Of a DNA stretch of 7,830 nucleotides, positions 1-7,400 are shown piece by piece. Numbering within the stretch: position 1 is the first letter of the stretch; every line of letters starts with the position of its first letter. This DNA is from Planctomycetota bacterium (GTDB taxonomy: Bacteria > Planctomycetota > Phycisphaerae > WQYP01). The notes beneath the pieces are model-generated. The model was not told the origin of the DNA, searched no databases, and was given only the letters and a program-made list of their open reading frames with translations. A program made the position numbers and the translations under genes. The stretch spans positions 1-7,830 of the forward strand of contig JAJZCU010000087.1 in assembly GCA_021828935.1 (NCBI GenBank), written 5' to 3'.

Positions 1-35
1 CACCTGATCGCGATGCATGAACGGAGTAGGCACTC

Positions 36-485
36 TTGGCATTCATGTTTGAAAGGCTCGATGTTTATCAAAAGTCCATTGATCTTGCCGAGCGTATTCT
101 TGTTGCGACATCGGAATTCCCCCGCGGGTTTTATTTTCTGTCCGATCAATTAAATCGGGCATGCGTTTCCATCGCCACTAATCTGGCCGAGGGAAATGGA
201 CGGTTCACCAAGGCCGACCGCAAAAATTTTTTCACCATTGCACGCGGATCGGCCCAGGAATGTATTCCCTTAATTGAGCTTGCCCGCCGTCGGAGCCTGA
301 TAACCGATGCTGACCGTTCACACTTTCGCGAGGAGCTGGAGATTATTGGAAAGATGCTCTCCGGCCTGATCAACGGCTTGGAAAACCGCAAAGCATGCAT
401 GAATGAGGCAAGAGAGCGGCTGCCGCCGAGACACAACGCGCCTCCTGCGGTCTACTCTCAACTGTCTATTATCATCACCGGATAA
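36..485 (+). CDS. Four-helix-bundle protein (S23 / 23S rRNA intervening-sequence protein family)
   Basis: This 149-residue protein matches the PF05635/TIGR02436 four-helix-bundle family. The N-terminal F-E-R-L-D-V-Y-Q-K-S motif (about residues 5-14) is followed by F-P-R-G-F-Y-F-L-S-D-Q-L-N-R-A (28-42) and V-S-I-A-T-N-L-A-E-G-N-G-R (44-56), then two more predicted amphipathic helices up to about residue 118. The molecular role of the family is unknown. Members occur in 23S rRNA intervening sequences, as stand-alone genes, and as relatives of the Avd accessory protein of diversity-generating retroelements. The last 30 or so residues (R-E-R-L-P-P-R-H onward) go beyond the usual family end and may be a neutral extension. 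The start chosen is TTG at 36, which follows a GGAG at 23-26 with good spacing. ATG at 45 would give M-F-E-R-L but lies 18 nt from that GGAG. The decayed copy downstream aligns through the TTG position (A-F-x-F-E), which also favours TTG. Family assignment is confident; function is not known. Confidence 0.88.
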   Translation: MAFMFERLDVYQKSIDLAERILVATSEFPRGFYFLSDQLNRACVSIATNLAEGNGRFTKADRKNFFTIARGSAQECIPLIELARRRSLITDADRSHFREELEIIGKMLSGLINGLENRKACMNEARERLPPRHNAPPAVYSQLSIIITG

Positions 486-488
486 CAG

Positions 489-674
489 ACGGCCTTCGCC
501 TTCGAAAAACTCACCGTATATCAGAAAACAATTTCCTTCGCTGACAGTGTCTGTGCTATCACTGAAAAATTCCCACGCGGTTACGGTTTCCTTTCAGACC
601 AGCTCAATCGAGCATCTGTGTCCATCGCCGCCAATATCGCTGCAGGCAATGGACGATTCACCATTCCGGACCGC
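489..674 (+). pseudogene. Truncated second copy of the four-helix-bundle gene
   Basis: The frame of the upstream gene continues past its TAA (483-485) into a second copy of the same family. It reads A-F-A-F-E-K-L-T-V-Y-Q-K-T from 492, F-P-R-G-Y-G-F-L-S-D-Q-L-N-R-A from about 570, and V-S-I-A-A-N-I-A-A-G-N-G-R-F-T to about 662. By hand alignment about 39 of 62 residues match copy one. The codon at the homologous start position is ACG (489-491), not a start codon, and no ribosome binding site is visible. Homology stops after P-D-R (666-674). What follows is Arg/Cys-rich and resembles no part of the family, so helices three and four are missing. The open frame runs on without a stop to TAA at 819-821, entering the 3' end of the opposite-strand GH130 gene. 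It is most likely a decayed tandem paralogue; translation from GTG at 618 would yield only a fragment. Confidence 0.8.
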
Positions 675-775
675 GGAAGAGAATGGCGCCGGCGCCGGCA
701 CTGCAAGCGGCCTTGTTCGCCAGCCGAGCGGGGCGAATGCGGGGTCGAAAAAACGCAAAATCCAGACCTCAATTG
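675..775. other. Non-coding gap between paralogue remnant and GH130 3' end
   Basis: About 100 bases follow the point where similarity to the four-helix-bundle family ends. The stretch contains a perfect 12-base palindrome (GCCGGCGCCGGC, 688-699) just past the breakpoint. No convincing hairpin plus T-run terminator is seen for either converging gene, and no gene is supported here. Confidence 0.5.
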
Positions 776-1897
776 CTATTTGGCAACCGCCATGCCCACC
801 ACTGTATCGGCGGCGCCGTAAAAGAGGAACCATTTATTGTTAAACCACGCCAGGCCTTCGACAAACGTTGTGCCCGCCTTGTATTGTCCGGTTTTTTCCC
901 ATGCTTCCTGTGGCCAGAAAAACGGTTCCGCGGGGCGGTGCAGGAGGCGGCCTGGATCATCGCCGGAAAATAGCGCCTGGCCCGCCGAATATTGGCGCTT
1001 TGGAATACGCGGCCCGGTGGTGATCCCGCCATCGCTCACGCCGTTATAAAATAATACAATTCCATTCTTGGTATGTAATGCCGGTGGCCCCGGTTCGGTC
1101 AGCGATGAGTCGAAATGGCCGGGCTTACTTTTGGGCAGAACCAGCAACGGCTGGCCATTGCCATCCAACACCGGCGTCCAGTTCAAAAGGTCCGGCGAAT
1201 GCGCCAGGAGGATTTGCTGGTTGGTATGCCAATACATCCAGTAGCGACCATTTATTTTTGCGGCAAGAATTTGTTTTCCAACCTCCCGCGTGACAATTGC
1301 CCCCGATTTGGACCAAAGGTTGGCAAATCGGCCGTTGTAACACTTCCTGAATACCGGCCCGTGGTGCGTCCAATGGGTTAGATTTTTGGAAGTCGCCACG
1401 CCCAGGCGGGCCACTTTACGATTCCACATGGTGAACGTAAGTACAAACGTGCCATCGTCCATTTGAACGATGCGTGGGTCTTCACAGCCCCCCGGCCACT
1501 CATACCTTTGCCACCGGCCCGGCTCTGGATAACAGACTGGGTGCGGCAAAACGTTAAAATGCCGGCCATCGTTGCTTTCAGCGAGCCCCACGCGGCTGGT
1601 ATATCCTCCAATGTTATTGCCGTGCTTTCCTTCCGCGCGGAAAAGCACATAGAGCTTCTCGTTCCATGCAATGGCCGCGGGATTAAAGGCGTGCGCCAAT
1701 TCCCAGTGGGAAGGCTTATGCGTGACGGGGTCAGTAAAAATTGCCGCGGGATTGGGCCGCAAAATCGGCGAGCCATCGGCTGGGCGGACAAATGGCCCCA
1801 ACTGCCAATCATTGGCGGCCGTTGCGGCTGCGGTCATACCGGTTCCCATGACCATCCCGCCGGCGGCGCATAGCGCCATAAATTCTCTGCGGTTCAT
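776..1897 (-). CDS. Tat-exported glycoside hydrolase family 130 protein (beta-mannosidase/mannoside phosphorylase family)
   Basis: This 373-residue protein has the five-bladed propeller signature of GH130. F-N-P-A-A-I (71-76) and L-F-R-A-E-G (85-90) are followed by V-G-L-A-E-S-N-D-G (103-111). The family hallmark G-G-C-E-D-P-R-I spans 136-143, with D140 the expected catalytic acid. Next come two S-x-D/N-L-x-x-W blade motifs (170-176, 234-240), E-P-G-P-P-A-L (268-274), L-F-Y-N-G-V (282-287), and the closing F-V-E-G-L-A-W then F-Y-G-A-A-D-T (345-365). The N-terminus M-N-R-R-E-F-M-A-L plus a hydrophobic stretch and A-T-A-A is a Tat-type signal, with cleavage near residues 27-29, so the enzyme should act outside the cytoplasm. 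The family cleaves or phosphorolyses beta-mannosides. The acidic E268, where phosphorylases as I recall are not acidic, plus export, lean towards a hydrolase; this is inference. The ATG at 1897 is preceded by AAGGGA six bases upstream. The gene diverges from the pseudopilin operon. Confidence 0.9.
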   Translation of the reverse strand: MNRREFMALCAAGGMVMGTGMTAAATAANDWQLGPFVRPADGSPILRPNPAAIFTDPVTHKPSHWELAHAFNPAAIAWNEKLYVLFRAEGKHGNNIGGYTSRVGLAESNDGRHFNVLPHPVCYPEPGRWQRYEWPGGCEDPRIVQMDDGTFVLTFTMWNRKVARLGVATSKNLTHWTHHGPVFRKCYNGRFANLWSKSGAIVTREVGKQILAAKINGRYWMYWHTNQQILLAHSPDLLNWTPVLDGNGQPLLVLPKSKPGHFDSSLTEPGPPALHTKNGIVLFYNGVSDGGITTGPRIPKRQYSAGQALFSGDDPGRLLHRPAEPFFWPQEAWEKTGQYKAGTTFVEGLAWFNNKWFLFYGAADTVVGMAVAK

Positions 1898-1903
1898 CGC
1901 CTA

Positions 1904-1909
1904 TCCCTT
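1904..1909 (-). promoter_or_regulatory. Ribosome binding site of the GH130 gene
   Basis: Read on the minus strand, AAGGGA lies six bases before the ATG at 1897-1895. It supports this start, which also places the twin-arginine motif at residues 3-4 as expected for a Tat signal. Confidence 0.6.
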
Positions 1910-2096
1910 TTGAAAACGCGAGTTAATAAGCATTCATCAGGTCTCAAAAGTTTGTAAAAAAACAGCCCGGTCCGATCCATCCGTCCCGCCGGCCGTCGGC
2001 TTCCTCCCATGGTGATCCCGCCGGGGAATTGCCCGTGCGCGGAGACTATCATCAGGGGCTTGACCGCCCTCGACAAGATCAAACCGTGCAAGTCGT

Positions 2097-2125
2097 TTGG
2101 CTTTATTGATGCGTTCGGCTCTGAT
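2097..2125 (+). promoter_or_regulatory. Possible sigma70-like promoter of the pseudopilin operon
   Basis: TTGGCT (2097-2102) and TCTGAT (2120-2125) are separated by 17 bases, each matching four of six consensus positions. This would give a leader of roughly 145 bases before GTG 2277. Such matches arise easily by chance and promoter rules in PVC bacteria are poorly defined, so this is only a candidate. Confidence 0.18.
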
Positions 2126-2164
2126 TCGCCAGCCAGGCGGCGCAGGTATCGGTCTCATCCATGG

Positions 2165-2260
2165 CGCCCAAAATGGGCGTATTGATCCAACGAGGGCATG
2201 CCTAAGCCCCGGCGTACTGCTGACTTGGGCACGCGCATTGCATGGCATCACTGGATGATG
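2165..2260 (+). promoter_or_regulatory. Three inverted repeats in the pseudopilin operon leader
   Basis: Three stem-loops can be drawn in a row. CGCCCA/TGGGCG has an AAA loop (2165-2179). TGCCTAAG/CTTGGGCA has one G-U pair and a 17-base loop (2199-2231). CATCA/TGATG has a five-base loop (2246-2260) that ends directly at the AAGGA Shine-Dalgarno candidate (2261-2265). No T-run follows any of them, so they are not obvious terminators. They match no riboswitch class I recognise. The position suggests leader RNA structure affecting translation, but short stems like these can be chance. Confidence 0.25.
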
Positions 2261-2276
2261 AAGGAATGGCCGCACA

Positions 2277-3122
2277 GTGGACAGTGTTATTGCAATTTCG
2301 ACCAATCACGCCGTTGAGGGGCGCCTGCGGGTGGAAAGCGGCTCGCACACATCCGCTGGCTCGCTTAAATTGAAGCGTCGCCCGCCGAGTCAATCTGTCG
2401 CGGCCAGGGCGTTTACCCTTGTGGAAATACTCATTGCCATTTTTATTTTCGCCATCGGTATGTTGATGGTGGCGTGCATTTTCCCGGCGGGGGCCTCGTT
2501 CACGCGCCGCAATACCGATCGGAGCGTGGCGTCGCTGGTGGCGCAGAACGCGGTGGCCATTATTAAGGCTGAATATACGGCGAACGATTTTTACGGCATT
2601 GGCGCGACTATGCTCGTGCCGATCCCGAATATGTCTGTCAATTTGCCGCTTGACCAACGTGCCTATGCCTTTGGCCGCAACAATCCGTACCCCACCAGCC
2701 ATCCAGCGGCCGCGTCTTATTATTGGACGGCGCTGGTGCGCCGCACGCCGGCCACCACGCAAAATAAATTTGATCTGTTCATCCTGGTGTTCAAGAAGCA
2801 GGCGGCGGATCAGGTATTTAGCGGCTATGGCGTTACGCCCATTGCGCCGGCCAGCTTTGAGCCCGGAGCGCGGTTGCCCGGTGAAACCGGCGTACCGTTG
2901 GTGGCGCAGGGCGCGGTGAGCGCGCCGCAGTTTCCCATCGGATCGGAAGGTATTGGCCTGGAATCGGCGACGGTATTTCGCAAGATTCCGGCGGGTAACG
3001 GCGGCGGCGTGACGCAAACGGCGCCGACGCTGCCGGGCGAACCGGTGGCCTTTGTGCCGCCGGCAGATGGCACGCAAGCCAGTCCTCTGGTGTATATTTA
3101 TCAAACAACTATTGGGTTTTAA
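2277..3122 (+). CDS. GspI/PilV-like minor pseudopilin (prepilin N-terminal methylation domain)
   Basis: The protein carries a type IV prepilin signal: a basic leader ending R-A, then F-T-L-V-E-I-L-I-A-I-F-I-F-A-I-G-M-L-M-V (from F46), with Glu at position +5 and a hydrophobic helix. The prepilin peptidase would cut between A45 and F46; Ala instead of Gly at -1 is less common. The following P-A-G-A-S-F-T-R-R-N-T-D-R-S-V-A-S-L-V-A-Q-N-A stretch (about 66-88) fits the GspI/PilV extended helix. The globular part includes Y-Y-W-T-A-L-V-R-R (about 144-152) and F-D-L-F-I-L-V-F. At 281 residues it is about twice a normal GspI. GTG 2277 follows AAGGA (2261-2265); GTG 2331, behind GAGG (2316-2319), is an equally good start giving a 27-residue leader. 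It heads an I-J-K operon with only nine bases before the next gene. It should sit in the inner membrane and assemble into a pseudopilus tip. The exact function is unproven. Confidence 0.82.
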   Translation: MDSVIAISTNHAVEGRLRVESGSHTSAGSLKLKRRPPSQSVAARAFTLVEILIAIFIFAIGMLMVACIFPAGASFTRRNTDRSVASLVAQNAVAIIKAEYTANDFYGIGATMLVPIPNMSVNLPLDQRAYAFGRNNPYPTSHPAAASYYWTALVRRTPATTQNKFDLFILVFKKQAADQVFSGYGVTPIAPASFEPGARLPGETGVPLVAQGAVSAPQFPIGSEGIGLESATVFRKIPAGNGGGVTQTAPTLPGEPVAFVPPADGTQASPLVYIYQTTIGF

Positions 3123-3131
3123 GAGCAGCGT

Positions 3132-4409
3132 ATGCCAGATGTGTTCATAACAACAGTTGATCGGCCGCTACGACGCGGACGGGTGAACCCCGGCCGCAAC
3201 GGCTGGGTTCTGCCCCGTTGTCGTGGTTTTACGCTGCTGGAAATCATGGTGGCGCTGGCCCTGCTCGTGGTGATTTTTCTGGCGATTGGGGAGGCCTTCA
3301 CCAGCGCCGGAACCGCCCTGCGCGCCGGCGAATCGACGCTTGAGATGACGGCCAATGTGCGGGCCGCGCAGTACCAGTTTGCCCACGATCTGCACCGCCT
3401 GGACACCAATGGATACCTTATAATACGGTCGCGCATCATTACCCTGCCCGATGGAACCCAGGGCCGCGCGGACCAATTGGGCTTTATGGTACATGAAACG
3501 GTGACCAACCCCACCGGGAGCTATGGCACGGAAACCGGCGGCGGCGCGACGACCAACGGCACGCTCAGCGACTTCCTGCAATCCAACAGCGCGGCCATTT
3601 GGTATGGGCAACTGGTGCTGGAGCGGCACGCGGGGCAGGGCGCGGGGTATTGCCAGGGCCAAAAAGTTCCATTGGGCGCGCTGCCGTATCCATTAACTAC
3701 CAATTTTCCCGCGGCCGCCACCACGCTGCATCCCACGGATTACGATTTTGTATTAGGCCGGCATGTGACGTTACTGGTGGCGCCGGACAGCGCCCGGGCC
3801 AACCGCGTGACGATGGGCGGCATCAACGACGCGGCATACAGCAATATTTTGTACAACACGCCCGCTGTGGCGCCGTGCATGGCCGAGGCGAATTTCCCGG
3901 CGGATATTACCTCTTCGCGGCTGGCCGTGGCCGATTTAACGCCGCAGCAGGTCATGGAAGGGATCATCGTGGCGATGCAGGTCAACGACAAACTGTACCC
4001 CAACGACCCGGAAGGCTTGTTTATTGCGAATAATTACTGTTATCGGTTTGGCGCCACGATCAATGCGTACAGTTCGGGTCTGGGCATTATGAACGGGTAT
4101 TATCGCGGCACGCCGGAGTTTCTGCGGGGCGTGGATAGTTTTTCAGTGGATTGGGCCAGCGCCACGCCCGACGGCGAATTGGTGTGGCATGGTCTGCCCG
4201 ACGCCAGTTCCATCCCCGCGGCCAATCCGAGCATTGAGCCGCCGCTGACGCCCACCAGCGGGCTGGGCGATCAATATATTGCCACGTTTGATCAGTCGAA
4301 CCGGGCGAGTTGGCCGGCGGCGCTGAAAATTTCATACCGGGTGTGCGACCGGCACAATTTGCTGCCGCAGGGCCGGACCTACACGCAGGTTGTCACGCTG
4401 CCGCATTAA
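3132..4409 (+). CDS. GspJ/PilW-like minor pseudopilin
   Basis: A 425-residue protein with a clear prepilin signal. A 32-residue basic leader ends R-C-R-G, followed by F33-T-L-L-E-I-M-V-A-L-A-L-L-V-V-I-F-L-A-I-G, with Glu37 at +5 and cleavage after G32. After the helix comes A-N-V-R-A-A-Q-Y-Q-F-A-H-D-L-H-R-L (about 74-90), the conserved GspJ segment leading into the pilin head. The C-terminus has W-P-A-A-L-K-I-S-Y-R-V-C-D (about 393-405) and ends with V-V-T-L-P-H, as in GspJ-type proteins whose last strand follows a W-P motif. GspJ proteins are usually near 200 residues; here an insertion of some 200 residues, rich in Ala/Thr/Asn/Gly, fills the middle. The start ATG 3132 follows the previous stop by nine bases with a weak AAGAG ribosome site, so translational coupling is likely. 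Role: tip subunit joining the I-like and K-like proteins. Confidence 0.83.
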   Translation: MPDVFITTVDRPLRRGRVNPGRNGWVLPRCRGFTLLEIMVALALLVVIFLAIGEAFTSAGTALRAGESTLEMTANVRAAQYQFAHDLHRLDTNGYLIIRSRIITLPDGTQGRADQLGFMVHETVTNPTGSYGTETGGGATTNGTLSDFLQSNSAAIWYGQLVLERHAGQGAGYCQGQKVPLGALPYPLTTNFPAAATTLHPTDYDFVLGRHVTLLVAPDSARANRVTMGGINDAAYSNILYNTPAVAPCMAEANFPADITSSRLAVADLTPQQVMEGIIVAMQVNDKLYPNDPEGLFIANNYCYRFGATINAYSSGLGIMNGYYRGTPEFLRGVDSFSVDWASATPDGELVWHGLPDASSIPAANPSIEPPLTPTSGLGDQYIATFDQSNRASWPAALKISYRVCDRHNLLPQGRTYTQVVTLPH

Positions 4410-4420
4410 TAGGAAATTGC

Positions 4421-4444
4421 TCCGCACCGGCGGAACGGGTTTTT
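4421..4444 (+). terminator. Weak intercistronic hairpin plus T-run between the J-like and K-like genes
   Basis: TCCGC/GCGGA with an ACCG loop (4421-4434) is followed after five bases by TTTTT (4440-4444). The stem is only five pairs and the T-run is short and offset, so full termination is unlikely. It might act as an attenuator or RNA-processing site lowering expression of the giant K-like gene relative to the first two. Confidence 0.3.
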
Positions 4445-4456
4445 AGAAAGACTATC

Positions 4457-7400
4457 ATGAGCCGTCAGAACCGCCCAGCAAACCCGCTTGATATCCGGCG
4501 CCCGCGCCGCTGCGGCATGGTATTGCTGCTGGTGGTGGCGTCGCTGGTGCTGCTGGCGGTGATCGGCACGGTCTATTTGTTAATGGCGCGGGCGCAGTTG
4601 GAAGTGGCGGGGTATTCGGCCAGCACGGTGAATCTGGATTTTGCCCGGCAGGCGGTGCTGAATATTGCCCGGGAAGAAGTTTTGCAGGAAACGCTGGACA
4701 GCCAGGGCAATGTGCTGGGCGGCGACACCACTGGGCCCGGCGGTCTGGCGGCGCGCACCTGGGACTATGGGGAACAAAACGCAAATCCCGCTTATTTCAA
4801 CGCATCCAATGCCAATTTATCGGTGCGTTCAGAGCCGTGGCTGGCCGCCGCACTGCCCTGGGAGCCCAGCATGCGCTATGCCCCCGGCGCGGAGGTCGTG
4901 TACAACGGCGGCCACTACATCTGCAACAGCCAGCCGGCCGTCGGCCAGCCGCCGGGCAGCGGCGCCTGGCAGAAAATTGTGACGCCTGGCGCGGCACTGT
5001 ATAGCGAGTTGGCGCCAAATCTATACGACCCCGCCACCGGCGCCTTTGACATTCCTATTAACGGCCCCGGCGCCCCGCCGGTTCCGGACGCCTCGGTGGT
5101 GGAACCCAACGGCAACATGGACGGCCTGCAGCCGCGCGTCGGCAGCCTGGATGGCATCTTCAACCTGCTGCCGTACAGCAGCGTGTCCGGCGTGCGTTAC
5201 CGCTATGCCGTGTGTATTACCGACACCAACAGCATGGCCAATCTGAACGTGGGCAATGTCAGCGGCCAGACTGATCCCTACGGGCAATACCTGACCGGTT
5301 TACCGATTACCGCGGCCAGCATATTTGGCGGCGATACCCCCGGCAGCCTGCAGCGTTCGCCCTATCCCACGGCGCCAGGCCGGCAGGGGATATCGCAAAT
5401 AAATTATTCCGGCGTCAATTATTTCCCGGGGTGGCAATCGCAGGCGCTGCGCTTTGAAAAGCCCACGGACTATGGCATTCAATGGTTTGACTTAAGCGAT
5501 GAATTGGAGCTGCGCAGTTACGGCGGGGCGGGCAGCGGCTTATTGGGATTTTCCGCGAATTACATCTGCCGGCCCGAAGAATTGTGGCCCAAAACGCTGG
5601 CGCCGGAATCGCCTTATCGCAATTTCTTCACCACATATTCCTGGGACCGCACGTATTGCACGGTGAGCCTGCCATTGCAAAAACTGTATACGTTGAACGG
5701 CGCCACGCAGGTGGACTTAGGCAACCTGCCGGATGAAGCACAATTGTTGTGGCCGTACCCGCGGCAAATTAATGTGAACATTCCCGTGCAGGAGCCCACG
5801 GGGAATAATGTGGTCACGGACACGGGGCCCGAACAGGTGGCAATCACCAGCACCGCCCTGGCCACGGCCATGCGCGGCGCCGGTTACCAGACTTACCATG
5901 CCATTGCCCTGGCCGCGAATTACGCCGCCTACCGTTTTGACGGCGGACAGTTTGATAACGGCGCATACGCGCTGCCGCTTGGGCCAAGTTTTGTGGATGG
6001 CGCCGGCCTGTGCATTCGTGGATCGGTGAGTATCAGCAACGCCCAGCAGCCGGGGCAGGCGCCGGCGGGCATATTTTGCAAACAGCACTTTGGTTCACCC
6101 AGTGATTTGCGCACCTACAGCAGCAATCCGCCGGGCGCCGGCACAACCAATCCGCCGCCACCGGCCAATGGCCAGGCCGCGGGACCATATCCCATCAATC
6201 CACCGCCTGGGCCAGACGCCCCGTTTACCCCCACGGCGTCCAACTCCAGCAACATTATTGATGCGGGGTTTGCGGCCCAGCCGTTTATTAACGAAGTGGC
6301 CGTGTACGCCCAAGCCAGCGGAGGGGCGCGTCCCACGTTGACGTTTCAGAATGCCGCGGTTGAATTGTACAATCCGTTTCCCGTGCCGCTGGATTTAACG
6401 GGTTGGAAACTCAAAATGTTTGACGCCACCAAGGGCACGTATGACCCCACCGTGGTGGCGTTCCCGGCGGGCACGGCAATACCGGCCAATGGTTTTGTGG
6501 TAGTGGAAGCCAACGGGACCGGGCTGGCGGTCAACCGCGCCGCCAATGTGGTGACCATAAGCGTGCAGGCGCCCTCCGCGTTGGTGCTTTCCACCGTCGC
6601 GGACAATCGGTACGTGGTGCTCACGCGGCCATTTTATCCCCGTGGCGCCAACGTGGCGGCGGACCTTCCGGTGGATGCATTTTGTTATGGAACCGCCACC
6701 ACGGGTTTCAGCACAGCTATTATTAAAAGCGTCAAGCCCATGCCGTGGTCCATCCAACGCATCAACGGCCCGCCCGCAACGACCGCCGGCGGCGGCAATG
6801 AATTGGCCAACCCATGGTGGTGTGCCGTGGCCACAGAACAGACGGCCACGCCCGTGAATACGCCGACACTGGGGGCGCCCAATGACGCGCCGGGGACCGT
6901 GCCCGAAGCGATACCGCTCTATGACCGCTTTGCCGAATCGCCGCTGCAACTCAAGGGCATGCCGCCGGTGGTTGCTGGAAGTTTGCTGTTAAATATCGCC
7001 GATTTCAACCGCATCACGCGGCTGCCTTCAGTCTGTGCGCTGGCGCCCAACGCGGCGCCGGGCGGAGGGCCGGATTATGTGCCGGTGTGCATGCTTTCCT
7101 CAAGTCTGGCAACATTAACAAGAAACACTGTGGAACCCAATGTGCTGCTGCAATATGAAGCGCGGGCGCGCTTCGATTTTCTGGCGCCGCCCACCGGCCC
7201 GGTGTCGCCTCGTGCCAGCCGCATATTGGCCTGCATCACGCTGGTGGACCGGGCGGACAATCCGCGGGTGGACGTGGGGGGAGGGGCAGTGGGTCTGGAA
7301 AAAGTGCGTATCCCCGGGCGCATCAACGTGAATACCGCCCCGGTGGCGGTGCTGGCCGATTTATTTAGCAACGAGCCGCCGCCGCCGCTGCCCGGCGAGC

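Larger units (their letters stand above)
1910..2276. other. Divergent intergenic region between GH130 and the pseudopilin operon
   Basis: About 370 bases with no supportable gene. Both divergent transcripts must start here or further upstream. The part next to GH130 (about 1912-1965) is AT-rich, including an A7 run at about 1963-1969, and is the likeliest site of the GH130 promoter, although no well-spaced -35/-10 pair was found. The rest is GC-rich and holds a short direct repeat (TCCCGCCGG at 1984 and 2016), a weak sigma70-like pair on the plus strand, and three inverted repeats in the last 110 bases before the pseudopilin start. Small frames on both strands lack recognisable motifs. Confidence 0.6.

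Noticed and set aside
36..485. 23S rRNA intervening sequence
   Set aside because: The family is named after such insertions, but no 23S rRNA sequence flanks the gene here.
36..674. Possible diversity-generating retroelement, since Avd accessory proteins share the four-helix-bundle fold
   Set aside because: There is no reverse transcriptase and no template/variable repeat pair. The two copies diverge throughout rather than mainly at adenines.
403..843. Plus-strand open frame of 146 codons overlapping both four-helix copies
   Set aside because: It lies out of frame with the clear homology of copy one and copy two and has low-complexity composition.
1946..2000. Minus-strand intrinsic terminator ending in the T7 run (complement of the A-run at about 1963-1969)
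   Set aside because: The preceding GC-rich sequence forms only a poor, bulged stem, and no gene upstream on that strand is supported.
1984..2024. Nine-base direct repeat TCCCGCCGG, 32 bases apart, as a possible operator
   Set aside because: Short GC-rich repeats are expected by chance in this composition, and there is no symmetry or third copy.
1937..2305. Minus-strand open frame of 122 codons in the divergent region
   Set aside because: Its composition is biased (Arg, Pro), no family resemblance is seen, and it overlaps the start of the pseudopilin gene. It is treated as non-coding.
2202..3104. Long minus-strand open frame (300 codons) opposite the first pseudopilin gene
   Set aside because: It is extremely rich in Arg and His, has no recognisable motif, and is the expected antisense shadow of a GC-rich gene with a clear prepilin signal on the plus strand.
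6090..6341. Small Arg/Pro-rich open frames overlapping the K-like gene
   Set aside because: They are out-of-frame shadows of its Pro-rich linker, while the 4457 frame is continuous and shows the family motifs on both sides.
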